From the NCBI GenBank assembly GCA_963575745.1, contig CAUYUJ010019379.1, positions 33,599 to 97,598 of the forward strand: 64,000 nucleotides of DNA, in the 5' to 3' direction. The position numbers and the translations under genes were made by a program. The notes beneath the pieces were generated by a model. That model saw only the letters and a program-made list of their open reading frames with translations. It did not search any database and was not told the DNA's origin. Origin of the DNA: Prorocentrum cordatum (taxonomy: Eukaryota > Sar > Dinophyceae > Prorocentrales > Prorocentraceae). Positions 26,718 through 36,789 of the stretch are shown piece by piece (position 1 is the first letter of the stretch; each line of letters begins with the position of its first letter).

Positions 26718-26884
26718 GCATAAACACAAACTTTTTGCACTCCGCGCAGATTTCGTGGATTTGCGTTTGACCCCCTCCCTGGCGCGCGGAGCGCGCCAGG
26801 GGCGGCGCCGGAGGCGCCGCCGGGGTGGCCCAGCGCGGATCCAAGAAATCCGCGTGGAACGCTCAAAGTTTATGTTTATGGCGC
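26718..26884. mobile_element. Foldback family E, copy 1
   Basis: A 167-bp foldback: GCATAAACACAAACTTTTTG at the left, AAAGTTTATGTTTATGGCG at the right, then matching GCGCGGAT arms and a GC-rich loop (GGCGCGCGGAGCGCGCC). It is noncoding. Confidence 0.8.
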
Positions 26885-26959
26885 TTTGTCTTCTTCGAGA
26901 TGACGATGAAGTTGACGATGACGTTGCACTCAGCATTCAACAAGCATCTTCATCGTCAT

Positions 26960-27215
26960 CTAGGGGCCTCCTAGATGGGGTCCGAGTAGATGGGGTCGGA
27001 GGATCGCGCCGCATCGCCCGTACATCGGCGATGCATCGGCGATGCATCGGCGATGCATCCGCGATGCATCGGCGATGCGCTGGCGATGCATCGTCGACGT
27101 CGGCGATGCATCGGCGACGTCGATGTGCAGCAAATCGGGCTGCACATCGAGCCGAATCGGCGATGCATCGGCAATGATGCGCGATCATCCGACCCCGACC
27201 CCATCTAGGGGGCCT
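26960..27215 (+). repeat. 11-bp GATGCATCGGC array between inverted ends
   Basis: A run of GCGATGCATCG units, each with an internal GATGCATC palindrome. It is bounded by inverted GATGGGGTCGGAGGATCGCG / GCGATCATCCGACCCCGACC and CTAGGGGCC ends. Confidence 0.8.
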
Positions 27216-27395
27216 AGAGTGAGAGAAGAGGAGGGGGCCATGCAATCCGGGGAGACCTCGGCGGCCAAGCCCCACGATATCCACCCCCACCCCTGTCATC
27301 ACCTCCCTCTTCGCCGCCCCCGAGGAGGCGGGGGGAGGGATGAGATGGCGGGCTCCGGGAGCCCTGAACCCCCCAGAGCTGCCATCTCTTTGCGG

Positions 27396-27577
27396 GACGG
27401 GAAAATGACCACAGCCACTGCTTCTTGTTTGCGCCGCCTTCCAGCCGGCCGAAAAAGAAGCAGTGGTTGTGGTCATTTCCCTGGTGCCAAGCTCAACGAA
27501 AATGACCACAACCACTGCTTTTTTTCTGCGGGCTGGAAGGCGGCAACAAAAGAAAAGCAGTGGCTGTGGTCGTTTTC
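27396..27577. repeat. Two tandem hairpins with the same arm
   Basis: Each hairpin has an arm like GAAAATGACCACAGCCACTG and its inverse (27,396-27,481 and 27,497-27,577). Both share a loop derived from GCCGCCTTCCAGCC. The second is in inverse order, so the four arms are near-identical. Confidence 0.85.
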
Positions 27578-28744
27578 ACGCCGCGTACTCTTGGAGCACC
27601 GGAGCTTGCTCCCGCCGGCCCTCCGCAGGCCCACCGCCGCCCTCTGCCGAGGAAGAGCTGCCACCTCCTTCGATGCACAAGCGCGCGGCCCGTTTTCGGA
27701 GCGCGCCAGATGAGACAACGCCTCACGAGCTCCGAGAGCGAGGGGGAGGAAGGGTATCAATGTCACGTCACCGCGGGGGTCCCCAGGGCACTACCGGGGC
27801 ACCCATCGGCGTGTTGCTCCCTCGTTCTTCGCCCGAAGGGGACAGCGCACATCGACAGCAACACGCCGATGGGGCCCTGGGGTCCCCCCACGGCCCACGG
27901 CGGCGTGACGTTGATGCTCTTTCGCCCCCCCGAGCTTGGCCAGTCGCGCTCGCGCCCTGCGGGTCACGAGCCTGCGCGCAGCGAGTGCCCGGGGGGGGGG
28001 GGGCGCGCGGCACGAGCGGCAGGAGCAGACTATACACTCGCTCGCTGCCGCTGGCGACCGCGCACGCGCTCTCGAGCAGCGCTGTTGTTCGCTTGCTCGC
28101 GCGGCGGGGCGGAGCCGAGGGGAGGGGGCTGCGGAGCCGAGAGGAGAGAAGTAGAGGGCAGAAAATCCACCCCGATGATAACCACCCCGGCACGCGAGGG
28201 CGTTTCGTAAACGCACCCAAGGAAGGAAGGAATCAAGCAGGGCAGGCCTGTTTAGTAAACGCCCAAGGCAGTTTAGTAAACGCCAATTGTGTGGTCCGGG
28301 TGGTTTTTCCTCCCATGAAGGGAGGGGAGAGTCTGATTCGGTGGCCTTGCAAAATTGAAGGGGCATCGACTGGCGCAGAAAATAGCGGCTGCACGGTAAA
28401 ATTGGGTTGGAATGCAACTGACGCGGGTCACGCGGCTTAGATTATTCGGACTGCTCAACAGCGCCGAGCGGCTCCGCGAATCGACAAATCAACGACGTAC
28501 CGATCTCCAGACGACGCGCCAAACGGGATCGAACTAGGCAACACTGACTGCACGGATACTTGAGGTAGCACAGAGGACGCTGCACAAGTGGTGTTCTCTG
28601 AACTGTCATCTAAATTGTATGTTTGCTCTCTGCTCCTGCTTGTGCAGCACAACGGGCAGCTGAGAGGGGTGGTACCCCCGCGTGCGACCACAGCGTCTCG
28701 CGGCGGCCGATTCGGAGCGGCGCGCAGGAACGGGAGTTGGAGGG
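27578..28744. other. Intron 1, GC-rich
   Basis: 27,770-27,895 is an inverted repeat (CCATCGGCGTGTTGCT / AGCAACACGCCGATGG). 28,200-28,290 has three GTTTNGTAAACGC words. No credible gene was found. Confidence 0.45.
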
Positions 28745-29112
28745 AGAAGAAGACGACGAGGAGGAGTAGGAGGAGGAGGAGGAGGAGGGGAGGAGGGGGA
28801 GGAAGAGGAAGAGGAGGAGGAGGAGGAGGAGGAGGAGGAGGAGGAGGAGGAGGAGGAGGAGGAGGAGGTTGGAAGGGGAGGATGAGGTGGAGGAGGAGGA
28901 GGAGGAGGAGGAGGAAGGAGGAGGAAGGGGGAGGAGGAGGAGGAAAGAAAAGTAGTGCGAGGACAAAGCAGGAGGAGGGGGAGGGGGAGGAGGAGGAGGA
29001 GGAGGAGGGAGGAGGAAGAGGATGAGGAGGATCAGGAGGAGGAGGAGGAGGAGGGGGACGGGGAGGAGGAGGAGGAGGAGGAGGAGGAGGAGGAGGAGGA
29101 GGAGGAGGAGGA
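28745..29112 (+). repeat. (GAG)n tract
   Basis: One of about 25 GAG/CTC tracts of 40-350 bp. Others are at 378-570, 5,029-5,090, 8,218-8,282, 12,530-12,580, 13,575-13,740, 13,978-14,060, 15,041-15,175, 22,205-22,390, 23,540-23,900, 25,640-25,715, 30,640-30,765, 32,905-33,090, 36,100-36,300, 36,415-36,785, 38,315-38,735, 39,275-39,410, 42,008-42,108, 44,385-44,550, 47,660-47,710, 48,555-48,740, 50,590-50,690, 59,270-59,385 and 63,335-63,520. Confidence 0.95.
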
Positions 29113-29118
29113 GGAGGA

Positions 29119-29205
29119 GGACAAGTTAGGTGCGCTCGCGTCAACATCTGACATCCTACCCCTCCCTCCCATCCCTTACCATGGCGCTGATTTTCTCTAT
29201 CCGCG
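29119..29205 (+). repeat. Dispersed repeat, partner of 7,888-7,985
   Basis: Adjoins the (GAG)n tract on one side and the (TGCG)n tract on the other. The partner also adjoins a pyrimidine-rich tract, so the repeat may include those flanks. Confidence 0.72.
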
Positions 29206-29269
29206 GACGCGTGTCGTAGCGGACCTGTGGCTCCGCGCGCGTTTGCGTAGTGGGTGGTGGTGCACGTGC

Positions 29270-29557
29270 GTGCGTGCGTGCGTGCGTGCGTGTGTGCGTG
29301 GTTGTGGTTGTTGTGGTGGTGGTGGTGGTGTGTATGTGTGTGTGTGTGTGTGCGCGTGCGCGCGTGTGCTGTGGTGTGACGTGGTGTGGCGTCTTGGTGG
29401 TTTGGTGGTGGGCCAGGTGCGTACGTGCGTGATGGCGGTGGTGGTGGTGGTGGTGGTGGCGGTGGTGGTGTGTGTGTGTGTGTCTCTGTGTGTGCGTGTA
29501 TGCCGTGTGTATGTGTGTGTGAGTGTGTGTGTGAGTGTGTGTGTGTGTGCGTGTGTG

Positions 29558-29633
<76 letters not shown>

Positions 29634-29760
29634 TGGCTGTGTGTGCGCGCGTGTGATGTGGTGTGACGCGGTGTAGCGTGGTGGTGGGGGGTGGGGTAGT
29701 GCGGTGGTGGTGGCGGTGCGCGGTGGTGGTGCGCGTGCGTGCGTGCGTGCGTTGGTGGGT
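29270..29760 (+). repeat. (TGCG)n, (GTG)n and (TG)n tract
   Basis: Includes about 80 bp of pure (TGCG)n at 29,550-29,633. It lies in the intron that holds CCT2. Confidence 0.93.
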
Positions 29761-30388
29761 GGCAGTGGCGGTGGGTGTGCGTGCGGCGGGGCGGGGCGTG
29801 GTGCGGCGCGGTGGTGGCGGGCGGATGGGCGCGCGAGAAAGAGGCCCGCGCTGCGGCGAGAACGCCATCCTGAACGACGGAAGCAAAACACCGATCCGAA
29901 AATGAGGCCCACGCTGCAGCGGGAGCACGATTCGGAACGATTCGGGAGCAGAAATGAGGCCGGCGCCTCAGCGAGAGCAGCATTTTGAAAAAAACGCAGG
30001 CGAAAACCCAACTCCCGGGAATCCTGTGTAAAAAAACAGTACGCGGGGGGATGGTCTACTACTCCCAGCACGCCATCAGGGGAAGAGGGAGAGTAGTATT
30101 CATATTGAGTAATTGTGGAGGAGGAGAAGGAGGAGGAGGAGGAGGAGGAGGAGGAGGAGGAGGAGGAGGATGTAGGGTGGAGAAGCCGAAATGCAAGACG
30201 CCGTGCAGCCGCAAGCCAATGCAGAAGGATGCACACACACAGCGACGAAAGCGCGGTCGCCAATCCCGGGCTCGGCACGCGCACGTGCTGCCTGGAGGGG
30301 CCTCCCAGGTTCGAGCGCCGTTCCCGACAGAGAGAACAAACAACACAGACACAAACTTTAGACGGCCCACGCGGGTTTCTTGGATCGG

Positions 30389-30570
30389 CTACACGCAAAA
30401 AGTGGCCCTAGGCAAGAGTGACCTTTGGTCACCCCGCGGCGTTCTGGCGGCCGCGGGGTGACCAAACACAAGCGGGCAAGACGCTGCCATCGCATCGCGT
30501 CCGGCGATCGGGGGACCCCGATGAGCCCGCGCCAGAGGTCACTCCGGCGAAGGGTCACTCTCACTCTGGA
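30389..30570. mobile_element. MITE family D, copy 2
   Basis: Same family: CTACACGCA at the left, AAGAGTGACCTTTGGTCACC inside and GGTCACTCCGGCGAAGGGTC at the right. The right terminus is decayed. Confidence 0.75.
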
Positions 30571-31006
30571 TGGGGCAATGATCGCCCCCCCACTGGATCC
30601 GCTGGGGGGTTTGGGCACATGCTGTCGGAACGGGTGGAGGGGGGTTGGAGGAGGAGGAGGAGGAGGAGGAGGAGGAGGAGGAGGAGGAGGAGGAGGAGGA
30701 GGAGGAGGAGGAGAAGGAGGAGGAGGAGGAGGAGGAGAAGGAGGAGGAGGAGGAGGAGGGGGGGGGGATGGGCAAGCTCCGTCGGAAGGTTAGTCGCCCA
30801 CCCATCGATTGATATCCCACCCAGAGTAATTACGTGTACTCGATTGAATCGGCGCTGGGACCTCTGGCGGTGCCTCCGGCGCCGCCCCATGGCGCGCTCC
30901 GCGCGCAAACGGCTGGGAAGGCCAGCGCCGATCCAGGAGATCCGCGCGAAGCTGCGAAAGTTTATGGTTTTATGCTGATTTGTCCTCCCTCGAATCTCGA
31001 ATAGAA

Positions 31007-31117
31007 AACGCCATAAACTTAAACTTTTGGCGCTCCGCGCCGGAGGCGCGGCCAAGGGGGTCCAGCGCAGATCCAGGAAACCCGCTCGGAGCGCCCACTG
31101 TTTACGTTTATGGCGTT
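31007..31117. mobile_element. Foldback family E, copy 2
   Basis: A 111-bp version with ends AACGCCATAAACTTAAAC and GTTTACGTTTATGGCGTT. It starts about 30 nt beyond the CCT2 stop codon, so it may lie in the 3' UTR. A related half-copy is at 30,848-30,974. Confidence 0.8.
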
Positions 31118-31149
31118 TTTCCTTCTTCGAGATTCCCTCGCTGCCGCTC

Positions 31150-32757
31150 TCACATGCCTCCGTCGCGCTGTCGGGGCGCATTCTTGATGACGTTGTCGAT
31201 CCGGATGATCATCTCGGCAGCCTCCGCCGCTGAGCAGAGCTGGCACAGCTTACTCCTGTACGACTCCATGATGCCAAGCGGCGCCATGTCTGCAACTGTG
31301 CCGGTCGTGAACTCCAAGCCGTACGAACTCTGACCCCTGGCGTGCGCGGCCCGCAGCTGCCCGACCAGCTCGGCGGCGTCGTAGCCGCTGTTGTCCGCCA
31401 GGATTGTCGGTATCTGCTGCAGGGCCTTCCCGAATGCTTCCATTGCGATCTGCTCCTTGCCCTCCACGTGGCTCATCTTCTCCATGATCGCCTTCGACAT
31501 TGCCATCTCGCAGCAACCTCCTCCGTGGACAACGCGAGTCTCCTGAACCGTCTGGAACAGCACGGCCACCGCGTCGTGCAACGAGCGCTCGGCCTCGTCC
31601 AGGATGTGCGTCGAGGAGCCGCGCAGAATGATGGTGCACGCCATGCCCTGCGAGCAGCCGGAGAACTTGATGACCTTGTCCTCGCCGATCATCATCTCAG
31701 AGATCTGCTTGCAGTAGCCGAGCTTGACGAGCTCCGGATTGTCGAACGTGGACACGATGTCGGCGCCGAGCACCGCCGCCAGGCGCTCGCTGCCCTCGAA
31801 GTCCGAGTGCTCGATGGCCATCACACCGTGCTCTTTGAAGAGCTGGTCGGGGTAGTTGTAGATGAGCTGGCGGTTGATGAACACGTTGCAGCCATGCTTG
31901 CAGATCTTCTCCACCTTGGTCCTCATCTTGTCTTTTTCGGCCTTCTCTATCTCGGCGACGGCTTCGAAGGAATCAGTCTTGACGCGCGCGCCGTAGATCT
32001 TTATCTTGTCTGTGTCCATTTGGCAGTTCGCCACCATGATTTTGCATTCTGTAAGCAGCTTAGCCTGTCCTACGCCGATCTTCTTCTCGAGGATGAACCC
32101 CTCCTCCAGGAAAGAGTCCTTCAGAGACGCACCCGGCTTCTTGATGACCTGGATGTAATCTAAATTTGGTCTGCCCTTCAACCGCAGCACTGCGTCCACC
32201 GCCAGCGTGGCAAAATGCTCCTTCTCGTGATTCAACAACTTCGAGCTGAGAGTTGTCCGCGCAATCTTCAGCAGATCCTCCCGGAACGCGACCGGATCGG
32301 CCCCGTTGTCTTGCGCCATGCCCTCGAGCGTCTCCCGCGCAGTGGCGAGCGCCAGGCGGTAGCCCTTGATGATGACCTGGGGGTGCATCCTCTGCTCCAC
32401 GAGCATCTGGGCGTTCCGCAGCATCTCTGCCGCCAGGACGACAACCGAGGTAGTACCGTCCCCACACTCTGCGTCCTGTGTCTTAGATATGTCCACCAGG
32501 ATCTTCGCTGCAGGGTTGTCGATCCACAGGGACTTCAGGATGGTGGCGCCGTCGTTTGTCACGATCGCGTTCTGCTGGTTGCCCCCACCGGGCATGGGCA
32601 CCAGAATCTTGTCCATACCCTTGGGACCAAGCGTGGACTTCACCAGGTCGCCGATGGCTATCGCGCCGATGAAAGCTTGGAGCCTAGCATTCTCGCCCCT
32701 CTCTTCGGAGGCGTTCTGCTTCAAGATGTTCGGCCCGCCTGCCAGTACCCGGTGCAT
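31150..32757 (-). CDS. CCT2: T-complex protein 1 subunit beta (CCT beta), complete, intronless
   Basis: This 535-residue ORF encodes the beta subunit of the cytosolic group II chaperonin CCT/TRiC, which folds actin, tubulin and other proteins in an ATP-driven double ring. The ATPase signatures are visible: GPKGMDK (residues 44-50), VTNDGAT (66-72) and GDGTTSV (99-105). The C-terminal third has [10 protein letters not shown] and the closing segment [18 protein letters not shown]. From memory, animal CCT2 is also about 535 residues, so the gene appears full length from the ATG to the TGA with no intron. Third codon positions favour G or C. A relict spliced leader lies 91 nt upstream, and a foldback element starts about 30 nt after the stop. 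The gene sits on the same strand as, and inside, a 16.7-kb intron of a transporter gene. I infer a retrocopy that may still be functional, since it has no frameshift or internal stop. Confidence 0.97.
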   Translation of the reverse strand: MHRVLAGGPNILKQNASEERGENARLQAFIGAIAIGDLVKSTLGPKGMDKILVPMPGGGNQQNAIVTNDGATILKSLWIDNPAAKILVDISKTQDAECGDGTTSVVVLAAEMLRNAQMLVEQRMHPQVIIKGYRLALATARETLEGMAQDNGADPVAFREDLLKIARTTLSSKLLNHEKEHFATLAVDAVLRLKGRPNLDYIQVIKKPGASLKDSFLEEGFILEKKIGVGQAKLLTECKIMVANCQMDTDKIKIYGARVKTDSFEAVAEIEKAEKDKMRTKVEKICKHGCNVFINRQLIYNYPDQLFKEHGVMAIEHSDFEGSERLAAVLGADIVSTFDNPELVKLGYCKQISEMMIGEDKVIKFSGCSQGMACTIILRGSSTHILDEAERSLHDAVAVLFQTVQETRVVHGGGCCEMAMSKAIMEKMSHVEGKEQIAMEAFGKALQQIPTILADNSGYDAAELVGQLRAAHARGQSSYGLEFTTGTVADMAPLGIMESYRSKLCQLCSAAEAAEMIIRIDNVIKNAPRQRDGGM

Positions 32758-32848
32758 GACTCAACGCGTGGTGCGCTTGCTGCGCTCACTGCCTCGACTC
32801 CCAAAGAATGAGGTGCTGCTTGAAGTCAGACGCCTCGAACCACAGCGG

Positions 32849-32870
32849 CTTGAGCCAAAATGTCTATGGA
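32849..32870 (-). other. Relict dinoflagellate spliced leader in DNA upstream of CCT2
   Basis: Read on the minus strand, these 22 nt match the dinoflagellate spliced leader (D-CCGTAGCC-ATTTTGGCTCAAG) except for two substitutions (G to A at position 4 and C to A at position 8). The leader is normally added to mRNA by trans-splicing from a separate small RNA, so a genomic copy 91 nt before the ATG of an intronless gene is the known mark of mRNA reverse-transcribed back into the genome. The match to the leader is seen. The retroposition history is inferred. Confidence 0.88.
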
Positions 32871-33129
32871 AGCGAGGGGCTGAGGACGACGACGAGGGGG
32901 AGCCTCCTCTTCCTCCTCCTCCTCCTCCTCCTCCTCTTCCTCCTCCATCCTTTTTCCCAACCCTCCTGTGGTGTTGGGTACTCGTCTTGAATAGAGCAGT
33001 GTGGTCTCCACCTCCTCCTCCTCCTCCTCCTCCTCTCCTCCTCCTCCTCCTCCTCCTCTCCTCCTCTCCTCCTCCTCTCCTCTTCTCCTCCGTCTCTCCT
33101 GTTTCCTGTGTTCCCTTCTCTTCTTCTCT

Positions 33130-33600
33130 CGTGCCGTCTGCGATCTGCGCAACTGTCGCCACTTCGTGGGCTCCTGGGAGGTCCAGCGGAGGTGGGTCCC
33201 ACGCGGACCACCTCGGGACCTCGCCGCCCCCGGGGGGGCTTGCGATCTCCACAACTGTCGTCACATTCGTGGGCTCTTGAGAGGCCCAGCGGAGGTGGTT
33301 CATACGCGGACCACCTCGGGACCTCGCCGCCCCCGGGGGGGGCTTGCGATCTGCACAACTGTCGCCACTTTCGTGGGCTCCTGGGAGGCCCAGCGGAGGT
33401 ACGTCATACGCGGACCACCTCGGGACCTCGCCGCCCTCTGGGGGGCTTGCGATCTGCGCAACTGTCGCCACTTTCGTGCGCTCCTGGGAGGCCCAGCGGA
33501 GGTACGTCATGCGCGGACCACCTCGGGACCTCGCCGCCCCCTGGGGGGCCTGCGATCTGCGCAACTGTCGCCACTTTCGTGCGCTCCTGGGTGTCCTTCA
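33130..33600 (+). repeat. 104-bp minisatellite, about 4-5 units
   Basis: Units start CTTGCGATCTGCGCAACTGT and continue CGCCACTTTCGTGGGCTCCT. It lies 350-800 bp upstream of the CCT2 start, beyond a (CTC)n tract. Confidence 0.9.
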
Positions 33601-33954
33601 GAATGCCAGTCAGCAGTGAGTTGTCCTGAGTAGAATCGCCACGTGTATGGAAAGGGTTGGGTACGTCACAGGGTAATTCCCTGGGCGTGCGGTTAGGAAC
33701 GTTTGCGCAGCGTGTCGCGGCGGCGGTCCCGGCGTCACGCTGTGCCTTGCGAGCGGACCGCGTGTCGCTCCGCTCCGCGGGGCGGGGAGCTGGGAAAAAC
33801 CGGGAAACACTAGGCACATGGACGCCTGGGGGGCGTGACGTCGGCAGCGGGTCGCGCCGAGGCGTGGTGGGCCAAAGCCGGCGGAGCGACGCGCGAACCA
33901 CCAACTCGCGACCGTAATTCCTCCCCGTCGCACCCCCCAGCCGTGTGGGTATGG
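33601..33954 (+). repeat. Dispersed repeat shared with 55.2-55.4 kb
   Basis: 33,700-33,900 (GCGCCGAGGCGTGGTGGGCC near the end) aligns with 55,240-55,435. It could be a fragment of a retroelement ORF but is not decodable with confidence. Confidence 0.55.
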
Positions 33955-34530
33955 CTGTCCAGGCGCTTCGCCTGAGACTTCTTCGCTATCTACGATGCTG
34001 GAGCTTGACATTTGCAACAGCTTCAAAGATGGAGGGCGGCCCGTTTTCAAAAAAATGCTCTCGCCTCATCGTTTGGCGCCGCGCACAGATGTCCTGAAAC
34101 TGTTGCAGCTGTTTCAGAGATGGAGGGCGCGCTGCCGCCTTAGCGCCGCGTGCGTTCGTCTAAAAACACGCAGCAGTTTCAATGAATCGTGTGGTTGAAC
34201 ACCGAGAACTGGCGTCCTGGCATGATTTAGGATCGTCAGGACGAAACCTTCACGTTGATTCGCGGAGCTGAAGTCCCACCCAGAAATGGTGCTCTTATGC
34301 GACTTAGGATTGCCAGGACGCGGCAGACACCACGTTGCTTCGCGGCGTTGAAGTCCCCAAACAATGTTTTGGCACGAGTGGCGATCCTCAGACGGTTATC
34401 TTCCAATGGGGCATTTGCAGCAAGAAGAACAACTCTTGAAGGGACTGAAAACAACGAACTTGGAGGGAAGGGTTAATTCCAACATCCTTGATGACTCTTG
34501 GGTTTACACTGGTCCTCCTCCTCCTCCTCC
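33955..34530 (+). repeat. Second copy of the 25.8-26.6-kb segment
   Basis: Fewer 80-bp units but the same order and the same end (TTCCAACATCCTTGATGACT, then TTGGGTTTACACTGGTCCTC and a CTC tract). The two copies, in the same orientation, lie on either side of CCT2. Confidence 0.8.
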
Positions 34531-35029
34531 TCCTCCTCCTCCTCCTCCTCCTCCTCCTGTGCTCCTCCTCCCCCCCATTCCCCTTCCCTCCTCCCCTCCC
34601 CTCCTCCCACTGCTACTTCAAGCGTTCCACAACATTTATCTGCGTATCTCGGCAGATCCGGCCGCGCTCGTGAAAGGGGACAGCAGGACAGGCGGCGGCC
34701 AGGGCATTCGGTCGTCAATTTCTTACCCCCCTGGCGCGAAAGCGACAGCGGAGGAAAGAAACCGTTTTCATTCGACCAGCAAATAGGCTCCGCCCTGGTC
34801 CGAACGAGACCCGCCGAGGAGCCTGCATCTGGTAAAGGGCCCCGCGCCCCCACCACACGCAGCCAGCAGCACGACGCACGCTCAGCATGGGCACGCACAC
34901 GCAGCAGGGACCCCGAGAGAAGCAGGACCCAACACGCTGCTAGGGCGCGTTTCTTTATTTTCGGCGATGACGGGAGTCATGGGGGGGATGCGGGGGGGGT
35001 ATGACGTAACGCCTTCTCCTCCGCAGACT

Positions 35030-36105
35030 GATACAAGTTGGAATATTTGGGTGGCGGATGGTGATGGGGTCCAGCTTCAGCCGTCCATGCCGCGCCTTTG
35101 AATGTTGGTTGGGACCTTCAGTGCGCGGTGTCCCGGCAGCGTCGCGCGTTGGCGGGTCTGGTTGAAGATTCGTTTGCCCCTGCCCCCTCCCTTGAGGATC
35201 ATGGCCCGTCTGGTTTCGATGTCTCTTAGCTTCTGGGGGACCTTCGGAGATCTCAGAGCGCTCCAGTGGGCCAAGGCGGCCCATCATGAAACAGGTTCGG
35301 ACATAGACGGCGATATGTAATTGATGTGGCTGGCTGTCGCGGGCGGCGCTCGGCAGCCTCGCGTGCGCCGATCTCCCCGAGGCTCTTCAGAGGAGCAGCT
35401 CTGCCCGTGGCGCAGGATGAGCCCCGAGTCTTTGTCTCTCTTAGTTCGGTTATGCGAAGCTCATGCTGGCCACGAATGCGACTCTGAGAGCGATTGCCTC
35501 GTTCCCTGGGCGTTGGCCCGGGAAGAGGTTCCCCCGGGCTTTTGGCTCCGTGGAGTCTCTTCGTGCCTGCCTCACTCACCCTTTGGGGAGTGGGCCGAGT
35601 CTGTCGGCGTGGTCGACGTGAACGGGTCGGATCTGTTGAGTTGCTGCCTGGAAGGCATGACCACCATGATTTTCGGTGACGGTTCTGGAGTGCGGTTTTC
35701 GTCCGATCCTCGTCTGGCGCCGTTATCATGGTTCTGAAAGCCGAGGGCACTCGGGAGCTCCGAGGGGGGCAGCTCGACCGGCCTGGCTGGCAGGGCCTAG
35801 GCGGCCCCAACGTCAAGCTTGCAGTTTTTGCCCTCGCACTGGACAATCGCGATGGTCGGTGCATCTCGTTACCGATCATAAGTCCCTTGCAGTGGGGTCG
35901 GGGCGGGGGCATTCTCAAACTTGCGATGGGCGGAGCAGGGGCGTGTGCTTGCGTATCTGTCGAGTCTTGGCGTCCAGAGGCGAAGCAGAGGTCGCGTTCG
36001 CGCGGGCTCCCGTCCCGCGTCAATCCTCATGGCCCGAGCCTGTCGTCTGTAAGGAGCGGTTATGCGGCGGGTGTTGTGCCTGCGGGGGGGACCTGCCGCG
36101 CGGAG
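35030..36105 (+). mobile_element. Decayed LINE-type retrotransposon with RNase H domain
   Basis: Plus-strand frames carry pieces of an RNase HI domain. MIFGDGSGVRFSSDPRL (35,660-35,721) holds the first catalytic Asp. A one-base shift later comes HLVTDHKSLAVG (35,860-35,895), with a second conserved Asp in a TDxKxxxxG context. Then comes a segment resembling the G-x-V--xW strand. The last catalytic Asp is not found because a (GAG)n tract interrupts the domain at about 36,105. The sequence upstream (35,030-35,600) is weakly protein-like (GFWLRGVSSCLP) with stops. This relic lies in the same intron as the CCT2 gene, on the opposite strand. Confidence 0.55.
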
Positions 36106-36789
36106 GAGGAGGAGGAGGAGGAGGAGGAGGAGGAGGAGGAGGAGGGAGGAGAGGGAGGAGGAGGAGGAGGAGGGGGAGGAGGAGGAGGATGAGGAGGAGG
36201 AGGAGGAGGAGGGGAGGAGGAGGAGGAGGAGGAGGGAGGAGGAAGGAGAGAGGAGGAGGAGGGCGAGGAGGAGGAGGAGGAGGAGGAGGAGGAGGAGGTG
36301 GGGAGGAGGGGCCCATCAATCCTGCAAGTTCTGGCGGGCGTGGCCGGAGACTCCCGCCAGCTCTCGGTGCGCCCAGCAGCCCCGTCCGAGCCCGACTCCG
36401 CATCGGTTTCGGAGGTCCTCCTCGTCCACCTCCTTGTTCTCGTCCTCCTCCTCGGCCTCCTCCTCGTCCTCCTCGTTCTTCTCCTCGTCGTCGTCCTCCT
36501 CCTCCTCCTCCTCCTCCTCCTCTGTCTCGTCCTCTCCTCCTCGTCCTCCTCCTCCTCATCCTCCTCCTCACTCCCCTCTTCTCCTCCTCCTCCTCTCCTT
36601 CCTCCTCCTCCTCCTCCTCCTCCTCCCCCTCCTCCTACTCCTCGTCCTCCTCCTCTCCCCCTTCTCCTCGCCTCCCCTCCTCCTCCTCCTCTCCTCCCCT
36701 GCTCCTCCCCCTCCTCCTCCCTCCTCCCTCCTCTCCTCCTCCTCCTCCTCCTCCTCCTCCTCCTCCTCCTCCTCCTCCTCCTCCTCCCG

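Noticed and set aside
28455-30398. 647-residue minus ORF
   Set aside because: It runs through (GAG)n, (TGCG)n and (TG)n tracts and has no conserved domain.
31250-32811. Large ORFs antisense or frame-shifted to CCT2
   Set aside because: Shadows of the GC3-biased CCT2 coding sequence.
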